Assembly: GCA_903885415.1 (NCBI GenBank)
Contig: CAISIP010000505.1
Span: forward strand, 1-5,376
DNA length: 5,376 nucleotides
Source: an uncultured beta proteobacterium
Lineage (GTDB): Bacteria; Pseudomonadota; Gammaproteobacteria; Burkholderiales; Burkholderiaceae_C
Direction: 5' to 3'
Shown here: one piece after another, positions 1 through 5,376 of the stretch
How positions within the stretch are numbered: the stretch's first letter is position 1
Layout: each line of letters begins with the position of its first letter
Translations under genes and position numbers: made by a program
The notes under the pieces: generated by a model
What the model was told of the DNA's origin: nothing
Databases searched by the model: none
What the model saw: the letters and a program-made list of their open reading frames with translations, nothing else

Positions 1-1570
1 GCAGCAGCACCTGGATGTGCGAGCCGTCGACGTCGGCGTCGCTGAGGATGCAGATTTTTCCGTATCGCAAACCACTAAGGTCGGGCGCGTCATTGGGGCC
101 GTGCGGGTCGACGCCGATGGCCACCGCAATATCGTGGATTTCCGTATTCGCAAACAGCCGGTCGCGCTCCACCTCCCAGGTATTGAGCACCTTGCCGCGC
201 AGCGGCAAAATCGCCTGCGACTCTTTGTCGCGTCCCATCTTGGCGCTGCCGCCGGCCGAATCGCCCTCAACCAGAAACACCTCGTTGTGCGCCAGGTCGC
301 GGCTCTCGCAATCGGTCAGTTTTCCCGGCAGTACCGCGACTCCCGAGCCCTTTCGTTTCTCGACCTTTTGCCCCGCCTTTTGCCGGGTCTGGGCTGCCTT
401 GATCGCCAGTTCGGCGAGCTTGCGTCCGTATTCGACGTGCTGGTTGAGCCACAGCTCAAGCGCAGGACGCACACAGCCCGACACCAAGCGCACTGCGTCG
501 CGCGAATTGAGGCGCTCCTTGATCTGGCCCTGAAACTGCGGATCTAACACCTTGGCCGAGAGCACATAACTGGCGCGCGCGAAAACATCCTCGGGCAGCA
601 GCTTGACGCCCTTGGGCAGCAGCGCGTGGAGTTCGACAAAGCCCTTGACAGCACTGAACAGACCGTCACGCAGGCCGCTTTCGTGGGTGCCGCCAGCGCT
701 GGTCGGAATCAGATTGACGTAGCTCTCGCGCACCGGATGGCCTTCCTCGGTGAATGCCACGCACCATTGCGCACCCTCGCCTTCGGCGAAGCTGTCGTGC
801 GCCGCGTCAGCGAAAGCCTCGCCCTCGAAAAGCGGGATCACCGGGTCGGCGTGCATCGACTGCATCAGGTAGTCGCGCAGCCCACCCTTGTACAGCCAGG
901 TCTGGCTGTCGCGCGTCTTCTCCACGCTGAGGCTCACCGCCACGCCCGGCATCAGCACCGCTTTGCTGCGCAGCAGGTGGACAAGTTCGGCCATGGGCAG
1001 CGCCGCCGTCTCGAAATATTTCGGGTCGGGCCAGACGCGCACCGAGGTGCCGGACTTGCGGTCGCCCTCGCCCGCCTTGCGCAGCTGCAGCGCCTCAACC
1101 ACGTCGCCGGACGCAAAAACCAGCCGGGCCACCATACCGTCGCGAAAGGATGTCGCCTCCAGCCTGCAGGCCAGCGCGTTGGTGACGCTCACGCCCACGC
1201 CGTGCAGACCACCCGAAAAACTGTAGGCGCCGCCCTTGCCCTTGTCAAATTTTCCGCCGGCGTGCAGCCGGGTGAACACCAGTTCGATCACCGGGGCCTT
1301 CTCTTGCGGGTGCATGCCGAAAGGTATGCCCCGTCCGTCGTCGTCGATCGACACCGATCCATCGTCGTGCAGCGTCACCCGAATCTTCTTGCCGTGGCCG
1401 GCCAGCGCCTCGTCGGCCGAGTTATCCAGCACTTCCTGGATCACATGCAGCGGGCTCTCGGTACGGGTGTACATGCCCGGGCGCTGCTTGACCGGCTCGA
1501 GGCCCTTGAGAACCCGGATCGAGCCCTCGGAATATTCGCCAGCGCTGCTAATGGGGGGGGTGCTTGCCAT
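1..1570 (-). CDS. parE: DNA topoisomerase IV subunit B (ParE), C-terminus missing
   Basis: This is the ATPase/TOPRIM subunit of topoisomerase IV, which works with ParC to decatenate replicated chromosomes and relax supercoils in the cytoplasm. Translating the minus strand from the ATG at 1570 gives 523 uninterrupted residues beginning MASTPPISSAGEYSEGSIRV. GHKL ATPase motifs are in order: RPGMYTRTE (30-38), EVLDNSADEA with catalytic Glu46 and Mg-binding Asn50, DDDGRGIPFG (76-85), HAGGKF (103-108) and the ATP lid GGLHGVGVSVTNAL (120-133). The TOPRIM part has EGDSAGGSAK (435-444) followed by LRGKVLNTWEV, then DADVDGSHIQ (511-520) with the metal-binding Asp residues. The NTWEV continuation and MYTRTE favour ParE over GyrB. 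The family is usually about 650 residues, so roughly 125 are off the left edge. No Shine-Dalgarno precedes the ATG; a -10-like TACAAT lies 7 nt upstream, so the mRNA may be leaderless. Codons 4-6 contain a C8 run. Family call is near certain; the start is likely. Confidence 0.97.
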   Translation of the reverse strand, partial: MASTPPISSAGEYSEGSIRVLKGLEPVKQRPGMYTRTESPLHVIQEVLDNSADEALAGHGKKIRVTLHDDGSVSIDDDGRGIPFGMHPQEKAPVIELVFTRLHAGGKFDKGKGGAYSFSGGLHGVGVSVTNALACRLEATSFRDGMVARLVFASGDVVEALQLRKAGEGDRKSGTSVRVWPDPKYFETAALPMAELVHLLRSKAVLMPGVAVSLSVEKTRDSQTWLYKGGLRDYLMQSMHADPVIPLFEGEAFADAAHDSFAEGEGAQWCVAFTEEGHPVRESYVNLIPTSAGGTHESGLRDGLFSAVKGFVELHALLPKGVKLLPEDVFARASYVLSAKVLDPQFQGQIKERLNSRDAVRLVSGCVRPALELWLNQHVEYGRKLAELAIKAAQTRQKAGQKVEKRKGSGVAVLPGKLTDCESRDLAHNEVFLVEGDSAGGSAKMGRDKESQAILPLRGKVLNTWEVERDRLFANTEIHDIAVAIGVDPHGPNDAPDLSGLRYGKICILSDADVDGSHIQVLL

Positions 1571-1577
1571 GGGCGGG

Positions 1578-1583
1578 ATTGTA
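1578..1583 (-). promoter_or_regulatory. Candidate parE -10 element (TACAAT)
   Basis: On the minus strand TACAAT, one mismatch from TATAAT, is followed by seven bases and then the parE ATG. Normal sigma-70 geometry would start transcription at or one base before the ATG, giving a leaderless message. That agrees with the absence of a purine-rich ribosome site. The hexamer 17 bp further upstream (CAGTAG) is a poor -35, so the promoter is weakly supported on that side. Confidence 0.45.
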
Positions 1584-1615
1584 GACCTCGCAGGCGCCAA
1601 CTACTGGATGCAATT

Positions 1616-1642
1616 ACAGGCACCTCCCAGCTGGACGCCTGT
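1616..1642. promoter_or_regulatory. Interrupted dyad, candidate operator
   Basis: ACAGGC (1616-1621) and GCCTGT (1637-1642) form perfect 6-bp inverted arms separated by 15 bp. The spacer contains a second, slightly off-centre palindrome, CCAGCTGG (1627-1634). The site lies in the middle of the 100-bp divergent region between parE and the transporter, where a repressor or activator could affect the plus-strand transporter promoter. A third CAGGC occurs at 1591-1595. No regulator gene is in the window, so the binding protein is unknown. A weak RNA hairpin or chance are alternatives. Confidence 0.25.
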
Positions 1643-1670
1643 TAAACGGGCAATGGTTACCATGGAGCCC

Positions 1671-2900
1671 ATGAGCACCCCCCCAAAGACCTTACCCATG
1701 GTCCAGATTCTCCTGTGTGGAGCGGCCATCGTCATGCTCGCCATGGGTGTGCGCCATGGACTGGGTCTTTGGCTGCTGCCCCTGACGCAGGAACGCGGAT
1801 GGACCCGTGAAACCTTTTCATTGGCCATAGCGGTTCAGAATCTGAGTTGGGGGGTGGCCGGAATAGGTGCCGGCATGGCAGCCGATAAATTCGGTGCGCT
1901 GCGGGTCATCGTAGCGGGCGCGCTGGTGTACGCGGCCGGACTGATCGGCATGGCGCAGGCGACGACGCCGCTGCTGTTTGGCGCCAGCGCCGGCGTGCTG
2001 ATCGGCGTCGCCCAAGCGGGGACGACCTACGCCATTGTCTACGGCGTCATTGGCCGCAACATCGCCGCCGACCGTCGATCCTGGGCGATGGGAATCACGG
2101 CCGCCACCGGTTCTTTTGGCCAGTTTCTGATGGTGCCGACCGAGGGCTTCCTGATCGCATCGCTGGGCTGGCAGCAGGCGCTGTTGGCGTTGGGATGCGT
2201 CATGCTGCTGATCGTACCGCTGGCCTTCGGGTTGCGCGAGCCTGGCTTTGCCGGCGGCGCCCTCGCCCGGCGCGAGCAGACCATCGTCCAGGCCCTGCGT
2301 GAGGCCTTTCAACAGCGCAGCTTCCAGTTGCTGACAGCAGGGTATTTTGTCTGCGGTTTCCAGGTGGTATTCATAGGAATCCACATGCCGAGCTACCTGA
2401 AGGACAAGGGTTTGTCCCCCGAGGTCGCGAGCTACGCGCTGGCGCTGATCGGGCTGTTCAACGTGGTCGGAACCTACGCGGCCGGCGTACTCGGACAGAC
2501 GATGAAGAAGACCCATATCCTGTCGTTTATCTACTTTGCGCGCGCGCTGACGATCAGCGTGTTCCTGCTCGCGCCACTCTCGCCGGCCAGCGTCTATATT
2601 TTCTCGGCCACCATGGGAACGCTGTGGCTGTCCACCGTGCCGCCGACCAATGCCGCGCTGGCACAAATATTCGGCGTCGCCCACCTTTCGATGCTCAGTG
2701 GCTTTGTCTTTTTGAGCCACCAATTCGGCTCCTTCATGGGCGTCTGGCTGGGCGGCAGGCTGTATGACAGCACCGGCAGCTATGACCTTGTCTGGTATCT
2801 GGCGATAGCACTGGGCGTCTTCGCCGGACTGGTCAACCTGCCGGTGAAGGAGGACCCCATTGTCCGCACACGCGGGCCCACCGAGCCGGGCCTTGCATGA
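1671..2900 (+). CDS. Major facilitator superfamily transporter, substrate unknown
   Basis: This is a polytopic inner-membrane secondary transporter of 409 residues, typical MFS length. Hydrophobic segments suggest 12 helices in two six-helix halves, joined by a charged cytoplasmic loop at about residues 188-215. The MFS loop 2-3 signature (motif A) is clear at 68-78, GMAADKFGALR, with Asp72, Gly75 and Arg78. The second half has only a degenerate counterpart near GVLGQTMKK (272-280). The overall look, including GRLYDSTGSYD (362-372) before the last helix, recalls MCT-like/YcxA-like carriers often linked to organic anions; this is recall, and no substrate can be assigned. The start is uncertain: in-frame ATGs lie at 1653, 1662 and 1671, and none has a well-spaced Shine-Dalgarno. 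I chose 1671 because its context resembles the parE start. The stop overlaps the next small ORF by ATGA, so it probably heads a unit with that ORF and the methyltransferase. The gene is divergent from parE. Confidence 0.9.
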   Translation: MSTPPKTLPMVQILLCGAAIVMLAMGVRHGLGLWLLPLTQERGWTRETFSLAIAVQNLSWGVAGIGAGMAADKFGALRVIVAGALVYAAGLIGMAQATTPLLFGASAGVLIGVAQAGTTYAIVYGVIGRNIAADRRSWAMGITAATGSFGQFLMVPTEGFLIASLGWQQALLALGCVMLLIVPLAFGLREPGFAGGALARREQTIVQALREAFQQRSFQLLTAGYFVCGFQVVFIGIHMPSYLKDKGLSPEVASYALALIGLFNVVGTYAAGVLGQTMKKTHILSFIYFARALTISVFLLAPLSPASVYIFSATMGTLWLSTVPPTNAALAQIFGVAHLSMLSGFVFLSHQFGSFMGVWLGGRLYDSTGSYDLVWYLAIALGVFAGLVNLPVKEDPIVRTRGPTEPGLA

Positions 2901-3019
2901 GGATGCGACGGATGGCCGCCTACGGCGCTACCGCCTTGGTGCTGCTCGGCGTGTTTGCGCTGTACCTGCGGCCGGAGTTCATGGTCGGGCTGGCCCAGCA
3001 ACTGTGGGCCTGCTTCTGA
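2897..3019 (+). CDS. Small single-TM membrane protein, function unknown
   Basis: A 40-residue ORF starts MRMRRMAAYGATALVLLGVF and ends LAQQLWACF. It has a basic N-terminus (three Arg in the first five residues), one hydrophobic helix at about residues 7-24 and a short amphipathic tail with Trp37 and Cys39, suggesting an inner-membrane protein with its N-terminus inside. Its ATG overlaps the transporter stop as ATGA, a classic sign of translational coupling, and it ends 16 nt before the methyltransferase. A shorter start at 2912 (35 residues, MAAYGATAL) has a better ribosome site: AGGA at 2900-2903, eight bases upstream. I recall similar short proteins ending in WACF in Burkholderiales but cannot verify that here. 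A role as transporter accessory is possible but is inference from position only. Chance ORF status is not excluded. Confidence 0.6.
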   Translation: MRMRRMAAYGATALVLLGVFALYLRPEFMVGLAQQLWACF

Positions 3020-3035
3020 AAGCCACTGTGCCGGT

Positions 3036-3647
3036 ATGACGCAGCCCGTAACGGCGCGCGGCGCCACACCGCCACCCGCCCACGCGAGCTCGCAGCCATC
3101 GGCATGGGTGCAGCGCTGGACGCACCTGCTGGAGCGGGAGGCGACGGTGCTCGACCTGGCCTGCGGGTACGGGCGCCACACACGCTGGTTTGCCGGTCGC
3201 GGCCACCCGGTCGTAAGCGTCGATCGCTCGCAGGAAGCGCTGGACGCACTGGCCGACCTCGCCGCAACCGGGCAGGCCGAGCTCCATAAAGCCGACATCG
3301 AGAACAGCCCCTGGCCGCTACGCGAAGGGACTGGCTTGCGCCAGTTTGGCGCGGTCGTCGTCTGCAACTACCTGTGGCGCCCGCTGCTGCCCACCATCAC
3401 CGGCAGCCTGGCCACCGGTGGCGTGCTGATATACGAAACCTTCGCCGAGGGCAACGCCAGCGTCGGCAAGCCCTCGCGACCGGATTTCCTGCTAGCCCAC
3501 GGGGAACTGCTCGGCGCCTGTTCGGACTTGCGTGTGGTCGCCTACGAGGACGGTTTTTGCCAGCATCCGCCGCGCTTCGTGCAGCGCGTTACGGCGGTTC
3601 GCGCGCCTTCCGGGACGCTGCAGCCAAGCCGCCACCCGATTGACTGA
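3036..3647 (+). CDS. Class I SAM-dependent methyltransferase
   Basis: This is a predicted cytoplasmic methyltransferase of 203 residues. The Rossmann-fold SAM site is clear: motif I VLDLACGYGRH (38-48), the acidic residue at the end of strand 2 in VVSVDRS (Asp63, expected to contact the ribose hydroxyls), HKADIEN (84-90), and the motif IV/V region FGAVVVCNYLWRPLLP (104-119). The glycine-rich turn LATGGVLIYETFAEGN (125-140) follows. The first 22 residues are Pro/Ala-rich and probably disordered. The family resembles small TehB-like/Methyltransf_25-type enzymes; the acceptor is unknown and a tellurite role should not be assumed. The ATG at 3036 is the first after the small ORF stop and lacks a strong ribosome site, which fits coupled translation from upstream. 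The reading frame is open upstream to 2955, but that part overlaps the small ORF and looks non-coding in this frame. The stop lies five bases before a dapA promoter-like TAGAAT. Confidence 0.9.
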   Translation: MTQPVTARGATPPPAHASSQPSAWVQRWTHLLEREATVLDLACGYGRHTRWFAGRGHPVVSVDRSQEALDALADLAATGQAELHKADIENSPWPLREGTGLRQFGAVVVCNYLWRPLLPTITGSLATGGVLIYETFAEGNASVGKPSRPDFLLAHGELLGACSDLRVVAYEDGFCQHPPRFVQRVTAVRAPSGTLQPSRHPID

Positions 3648-3652
3648 CTGGG

Positions 3653-3658
3653 TAGAAT
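3653..3658 (+). promoter_or_regulatory. Candidate dapA -10 element (TAGAAT)
   Basis: TAGAAT, one mismatch from the sigma-70 -10 consensus, lies 33 bases before the dapA ATG at 3692, which would give a leader of about 27 nt. No good -35 is seen at 16-18 bp upstream (CGCCAC); TTGACT at 3640-3645 is a good match but only 7 bp away. The element sits just past the methyltransferase stop, so dapA-bamC may have its own promoter in addition to read-through. Confidence 0.45.
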
Positions 3659-3691
3659 GCACGCTTCCCGATTTCGATTTGCAATGTGCCC

Positions 3692-4573
3692 ATGAACCCA
3701 CTTACCGGCAGCATCGTCGCGCTCGCCACCCCGATGCACGACGACGGCAGCGTCGACTACCCTGCGCTGCGCAGGCTGATTGACTGGCATATCGAACAAG
3801 GAACCGATTGTGTCGGCGTGGTCGGCACGACCGGCGAATCACCCACCGTCAGCGTGAGCGAGCACTGCGACATCATCCGTGTCGCGGTCGAACAGTCCGG
3901 TGGCCGGGTACCGATCATGGCTGGCTGCGGCGCCAACTCGACCGCCGAAGCCATCGAGCTGACCCGCTTTGCCAAGGGTGTGGGAGCGGACTGCCACCTG
4001 CAAGTCGTCCCGTACTACAACAAGCCGACCCAGGAAGGCCAGTACCAGCACTTCAAGGCGATCGCCGAGGCGGTCGACCTGCCGATGGTGCTCTATAACG
4101 TTCCAGGGCGCAGCGTCGCCGACCTGGCGCACGAAACCGTGCTTCGCCTGAGCAGAGTACCGGGCATCATCGGCATCAAGGAAGCGACCGGCAATATCGA
4201 ACGCGCGCAGTGGCTGATCCGCGATCTGCCCGAGGACTTTGCGGTCTACTCGGGCGACGACCCTACGGCGGTCGCGCTGATGCTGTGCGGTGGCCAGGGC
4301 AACGTGAGCGTGACAGCGAATATCGCGCCGCGCCTGATGCATGAGCTATGTGCTGCGGCGATCGCCGGTAACGCCCGGCGGGCGATGGAAATCCAATTGC
4401 AACTGATGCCGGTGCACAAGCAGCTGTTCGTGCAGGCCAATCCGATCCCGCTTAAGTGGGCCATGCAGCGCATGGGCCTGTGCGGCGGCGCCATGCGCCT
4501 GCCGATGACACCGCTGGAGCCGGCCTACCAGGCGGCTCTTGAAGCTGCCCTGGCGTCTGCCGGCCTGGTCTGA
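3692..4573 (+). CDS. dapA: 4-hydroxy-tetrahydrodipicolinate synthase (DapA)
   Basis: DapA condenses pyruvate with L-aspartate-4-semialdehyde to (4S)-4-hydroxy-2,3,4,5-tetrahydrodipicolinate, the first committed step to meso-diaminopimelate (peptidoglycan) and lysine. It is a cytoplasmic TIM-barrel aldolase. The 293-residue length is normal. Active-site features are present: VGTTGESPT with Thr46 and Thr47, PYYNKPTQEG (107-116) with Tyr109, YNVPGR (135-140) with catalytic Tyr135 and substrate-binding Arg140, and GIKEATGN (161-168) with Lys163 as the Schiff-base lysine. SGDDP and GGQGNVSV follow as expected. GIKEATGN favours DapA over N-acetylneuraminate lyase and other superfamily members. The start MNPLTGSIVALATPM matches the family N-terminus. 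An in-frame GTG at 3686 would add two residues (MPMNP), and no clear ribosome site separates the two. bamC follows after 26 nt, the same order as in E. coli, implying co-transcription. Confidence 0.97.
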   Translation: MNPLTGSIVALATPMHDDGSVDYPALRRLIDWHIEQGTDCVGVVGTTGESPTVSVSEHCDIIRVAVEQSGGRVPIMAGCGANSTAEAIELTRFAKGVGADCHLQVVPYYNKPTQEGQYQHFKAIAEAVDLPMVLYNVPGRSVADLAHETVLRLSRVPGIIGIKEATGNIERAQWLIRDLPEDFAVYSGDDPTAVALMLCGGQGNVSVTANIAPRLMHELCAAAIAGNARRAMEIQLQLMPVHKQLFVQANPIPLKWAMQRMGLCGGAMRLPMTPLEPAYQAALEAALASAGLV

Positions 4574-4586
4574 CCACCTACTCAAC

Positions 4587-4592
4587 GAAGGA
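4587..4592 (+). promoter_or_regulatory. Ribosome binding site for bamC (GAAGGA)
   Basis: GAAGGA is a good match to the anti-16S Shine-Dalgarno and stands seven bases before GTG at 4600. It decides the start of bamC, because no ATG is available ahead of the signal peptide. Confidence 0.7.
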
Positions 4593-4599
4593 CAACCTG

Positions 4600-5376
4600 G
4601 TGATCCCCTTTAAAAGACTGGCACTGCTGGGCATGGCGCTGGCCCTCAACGGCTGCTCGGTGCTCGAAAGCGACAAAGTGGACTACAAGAGCACGGCGAA
4701 GGCGCCGTCGCTGCTAGTCCCGCCCGACCTGACCCAGCTCTCGCGCGACAACCGCTATGCCATAGCGGGCGGGGCGGTCACAGCCTCCTCCTACCAGTCG
4801 GGCCTGGCCACGGCCGCCGCACCCGTGGCCGCTGCGGCGATATCGGATATCCGGGTCGAGCGGTTGGGCAACCAACGCTGGCTGGTCGTCAAACGCCCGG
4901 CACAGCAACTGTGGGATCCGATCAAGGATTTCTGGCAGGAGAGCGGCTTTGTTCTGACGCTCGACCAGAGCAACCTCGGAATCATGGAAACCGACTGGGC
5001 CGAAAATCGGGCCAAGATTCCGATGGATTACATCCGCAGCGCGCTGGGAAAATTGCTGGACTCCCTGTATGCAACGGCGGAGCGCGACCGATTCAGGACC
5101 CGGCTGGAGCGGACCCCCTCGGGCGATACCGAAATCTATATCAGCCACCGCGGCATGGTCGAGGTATTCACTGCGGTAGGCGCAAAGGACAGCGGCTCGA
5201 CCGTATGGCAACCGCGCCCCGCCGATGCCGAACTGGAGGCCGAGTTCGGTGCGGTGGTGCGCGATATCGTGCTCGAGGTCACTGATGACAAGCTGCTGCC
5301 CAAGGTCGAGCGCAAACGCCTGCAGATCGCGCATGCCGCGCAAGCCAGTCCGAAAGCGAAACTGGTCAAGCTCGCC
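4600..5376 (+). CDS. bamC: Outer-membrane assembly lipoprotein BamC, C-terminus missing
   Basis: BamC (formerly NlpB/DapX) is the lipoprotein of the BAM complex that binds BamD and supports insertion of beta-barrel proteins; it is anchored in the outer membrane. The open frame gives 259 residues and continues past the right edge. Residues 1-18 are a lipoprotein signal peptide (Lys5-Arg6, then LALLGMALA) ending in the lipobox LNGC with lipidated Cys19; Asn at -2 is slightly atypical. The next stretch, DKVDYKSTAKAPSLLVPPDL (25-44) followed by DNRYAI, is the conserved extended segment known to wrap around BamD. An Ala-rich linker (about 55-82) leads to the first helix-grip domain from about 83 (RWLVVKRPAQQLWDPIKDFW, 93-112). 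The second domain begins after about residue 205 and is cut. The start is GTG with a clear GAAGGA ribosome site. Position directly behind dapA supports the name. The DapX alias reflects this position and does not imply a lysine enzyme. Confidence 0.93.
   Translation, partial: MIPFKRLALLGMALALNGCSVLESDKVDYKSTAKAPSLLVPPDLTQLSRDNRYAIAGGAVTASSYQSGLATAAAPVAAAAISDIRVERLGNQRWLVVKRPAQQLWDPIKDFWQESGFVLTLDQSNLGIMETDWAENRAKIPMDYIRSALGKLLDSLYATAERDRFRTRLERTPSGDTEIYISHRGMVEVFTAVGAKDSGSTVWQPRPADAELEAEFGAVVRDIVLEVTDDKLLPKVERKRLQIAHAAQASPKAKLVKLA

Noticed and set aside
626..1645. Long plus-strand open frame (339 residues) and other plus-strand frames at 15-547 and 888-1226
   Set aside because: They lie antisense to parE, whose motifs are intact in the opposite strand. 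The translations are His/Arg/Ala-rich without domain features, as expected for shadows of a GC-rich gene.
1236..1652. N-terminal extension of the transporter frame to 1236
   Set aside because: The extension runs antisense through the parE ATPase domain and the intergenic region, is Ser/Pro-rich, and would make an MFS protein about 145 residues too long.
1818..2723. Minus-strand open frame of 301 residues
   Set aside because: It is antisense to the transporter; its translation is a hydrophilic Gln/Arg/Asp-rich string with no recognisable motif, a mirror of hydrophobic codons.
3036..3647. Naming the methyltransferase tehB (tellurite resistance)
   Set aside because: Only general SAM-fold motifs are shared, and no tehA-like partner or tellurite gene is nearby.
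3640..3658. TTGACT with TAGAAT as a full sigma-70 promoter
   Set aside because: The hexamers are only 7 bp apart, far short of the 16-18 bp needed, so only the -10 is kept as a candidate.
3839..4342. Minus-strand open frame of 167 residues
   Set aside because: It is antisense to the catalytic core of dapA and has no motif or ribosome site of its own.
4714..5343. Minus-strand open frame of 209 residues
   Set aside because: It lies within bamC, whose signal peptide, lipobox and BamD-binding segment are clear on the plus strand.

Overview
The window is ordinary chromosomal housekeeping sequence from a GC-rich Gram-negative bacterium. I read it as a betaproteobacterium, most likely Burkholderiales. 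The evidence is the ParE TOPRIM signature (DADVDGSHIQ), the dapA-bamC pair, BamC itself (an outer-membrane assembly lipoprotein, so a diderm cell), and TAGAAT/TACAAT-type -10 elements. The taxonomic call rests on my recall of family sequences, not on a search.

Layout. Positions 1-1570 on the minus strand hold the first 523 residues of parE (topoisomerase IV subunit B); its C-terminus lies off the left edge. A 100-bp divergent intergenic region (1571-1670) separates it from a plus-strand run. That run is a 12-TM major facilitator transporter (1671-2900), a 40-residue single-TM protein overlapping the transporter stop by ATGA (2897-3019), and a class I SAM-dependent methyltransferase (3036-3647). 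A -10-like TAGAAT next to the methyltransferase stop precedes dapA (3692-4573). bamC follows 26 nt later and runs off the right edge (4600-5376). No stretch over 300 bases lacks a gene.

How the genes relate. ParE decatenates chromosomes together with ParC. DapA makes the first committed precursor of meso-diaminopimelate and lysine, and BamC is part of the BAM outer-membrane assembly machine, so dapA-bamC is an envelope-linked pair also seen in E. coli. The transporter, small protein and methyltransferase look like one transcription unit by spacing, but substrate and target cannot be read from sequence.

No mobile element, CRISPR array, RNA gene or defence system is visible, and I found no convincing new system. 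The points worth a second look are the parE/transporter divergent region (an apparently leaderless parE start, mirrored start regions sharing an 11-bp inverted C-rich repeat, and a dyad that could be an operator) and the very short membrane protein, which standard length cut-offs would miss.
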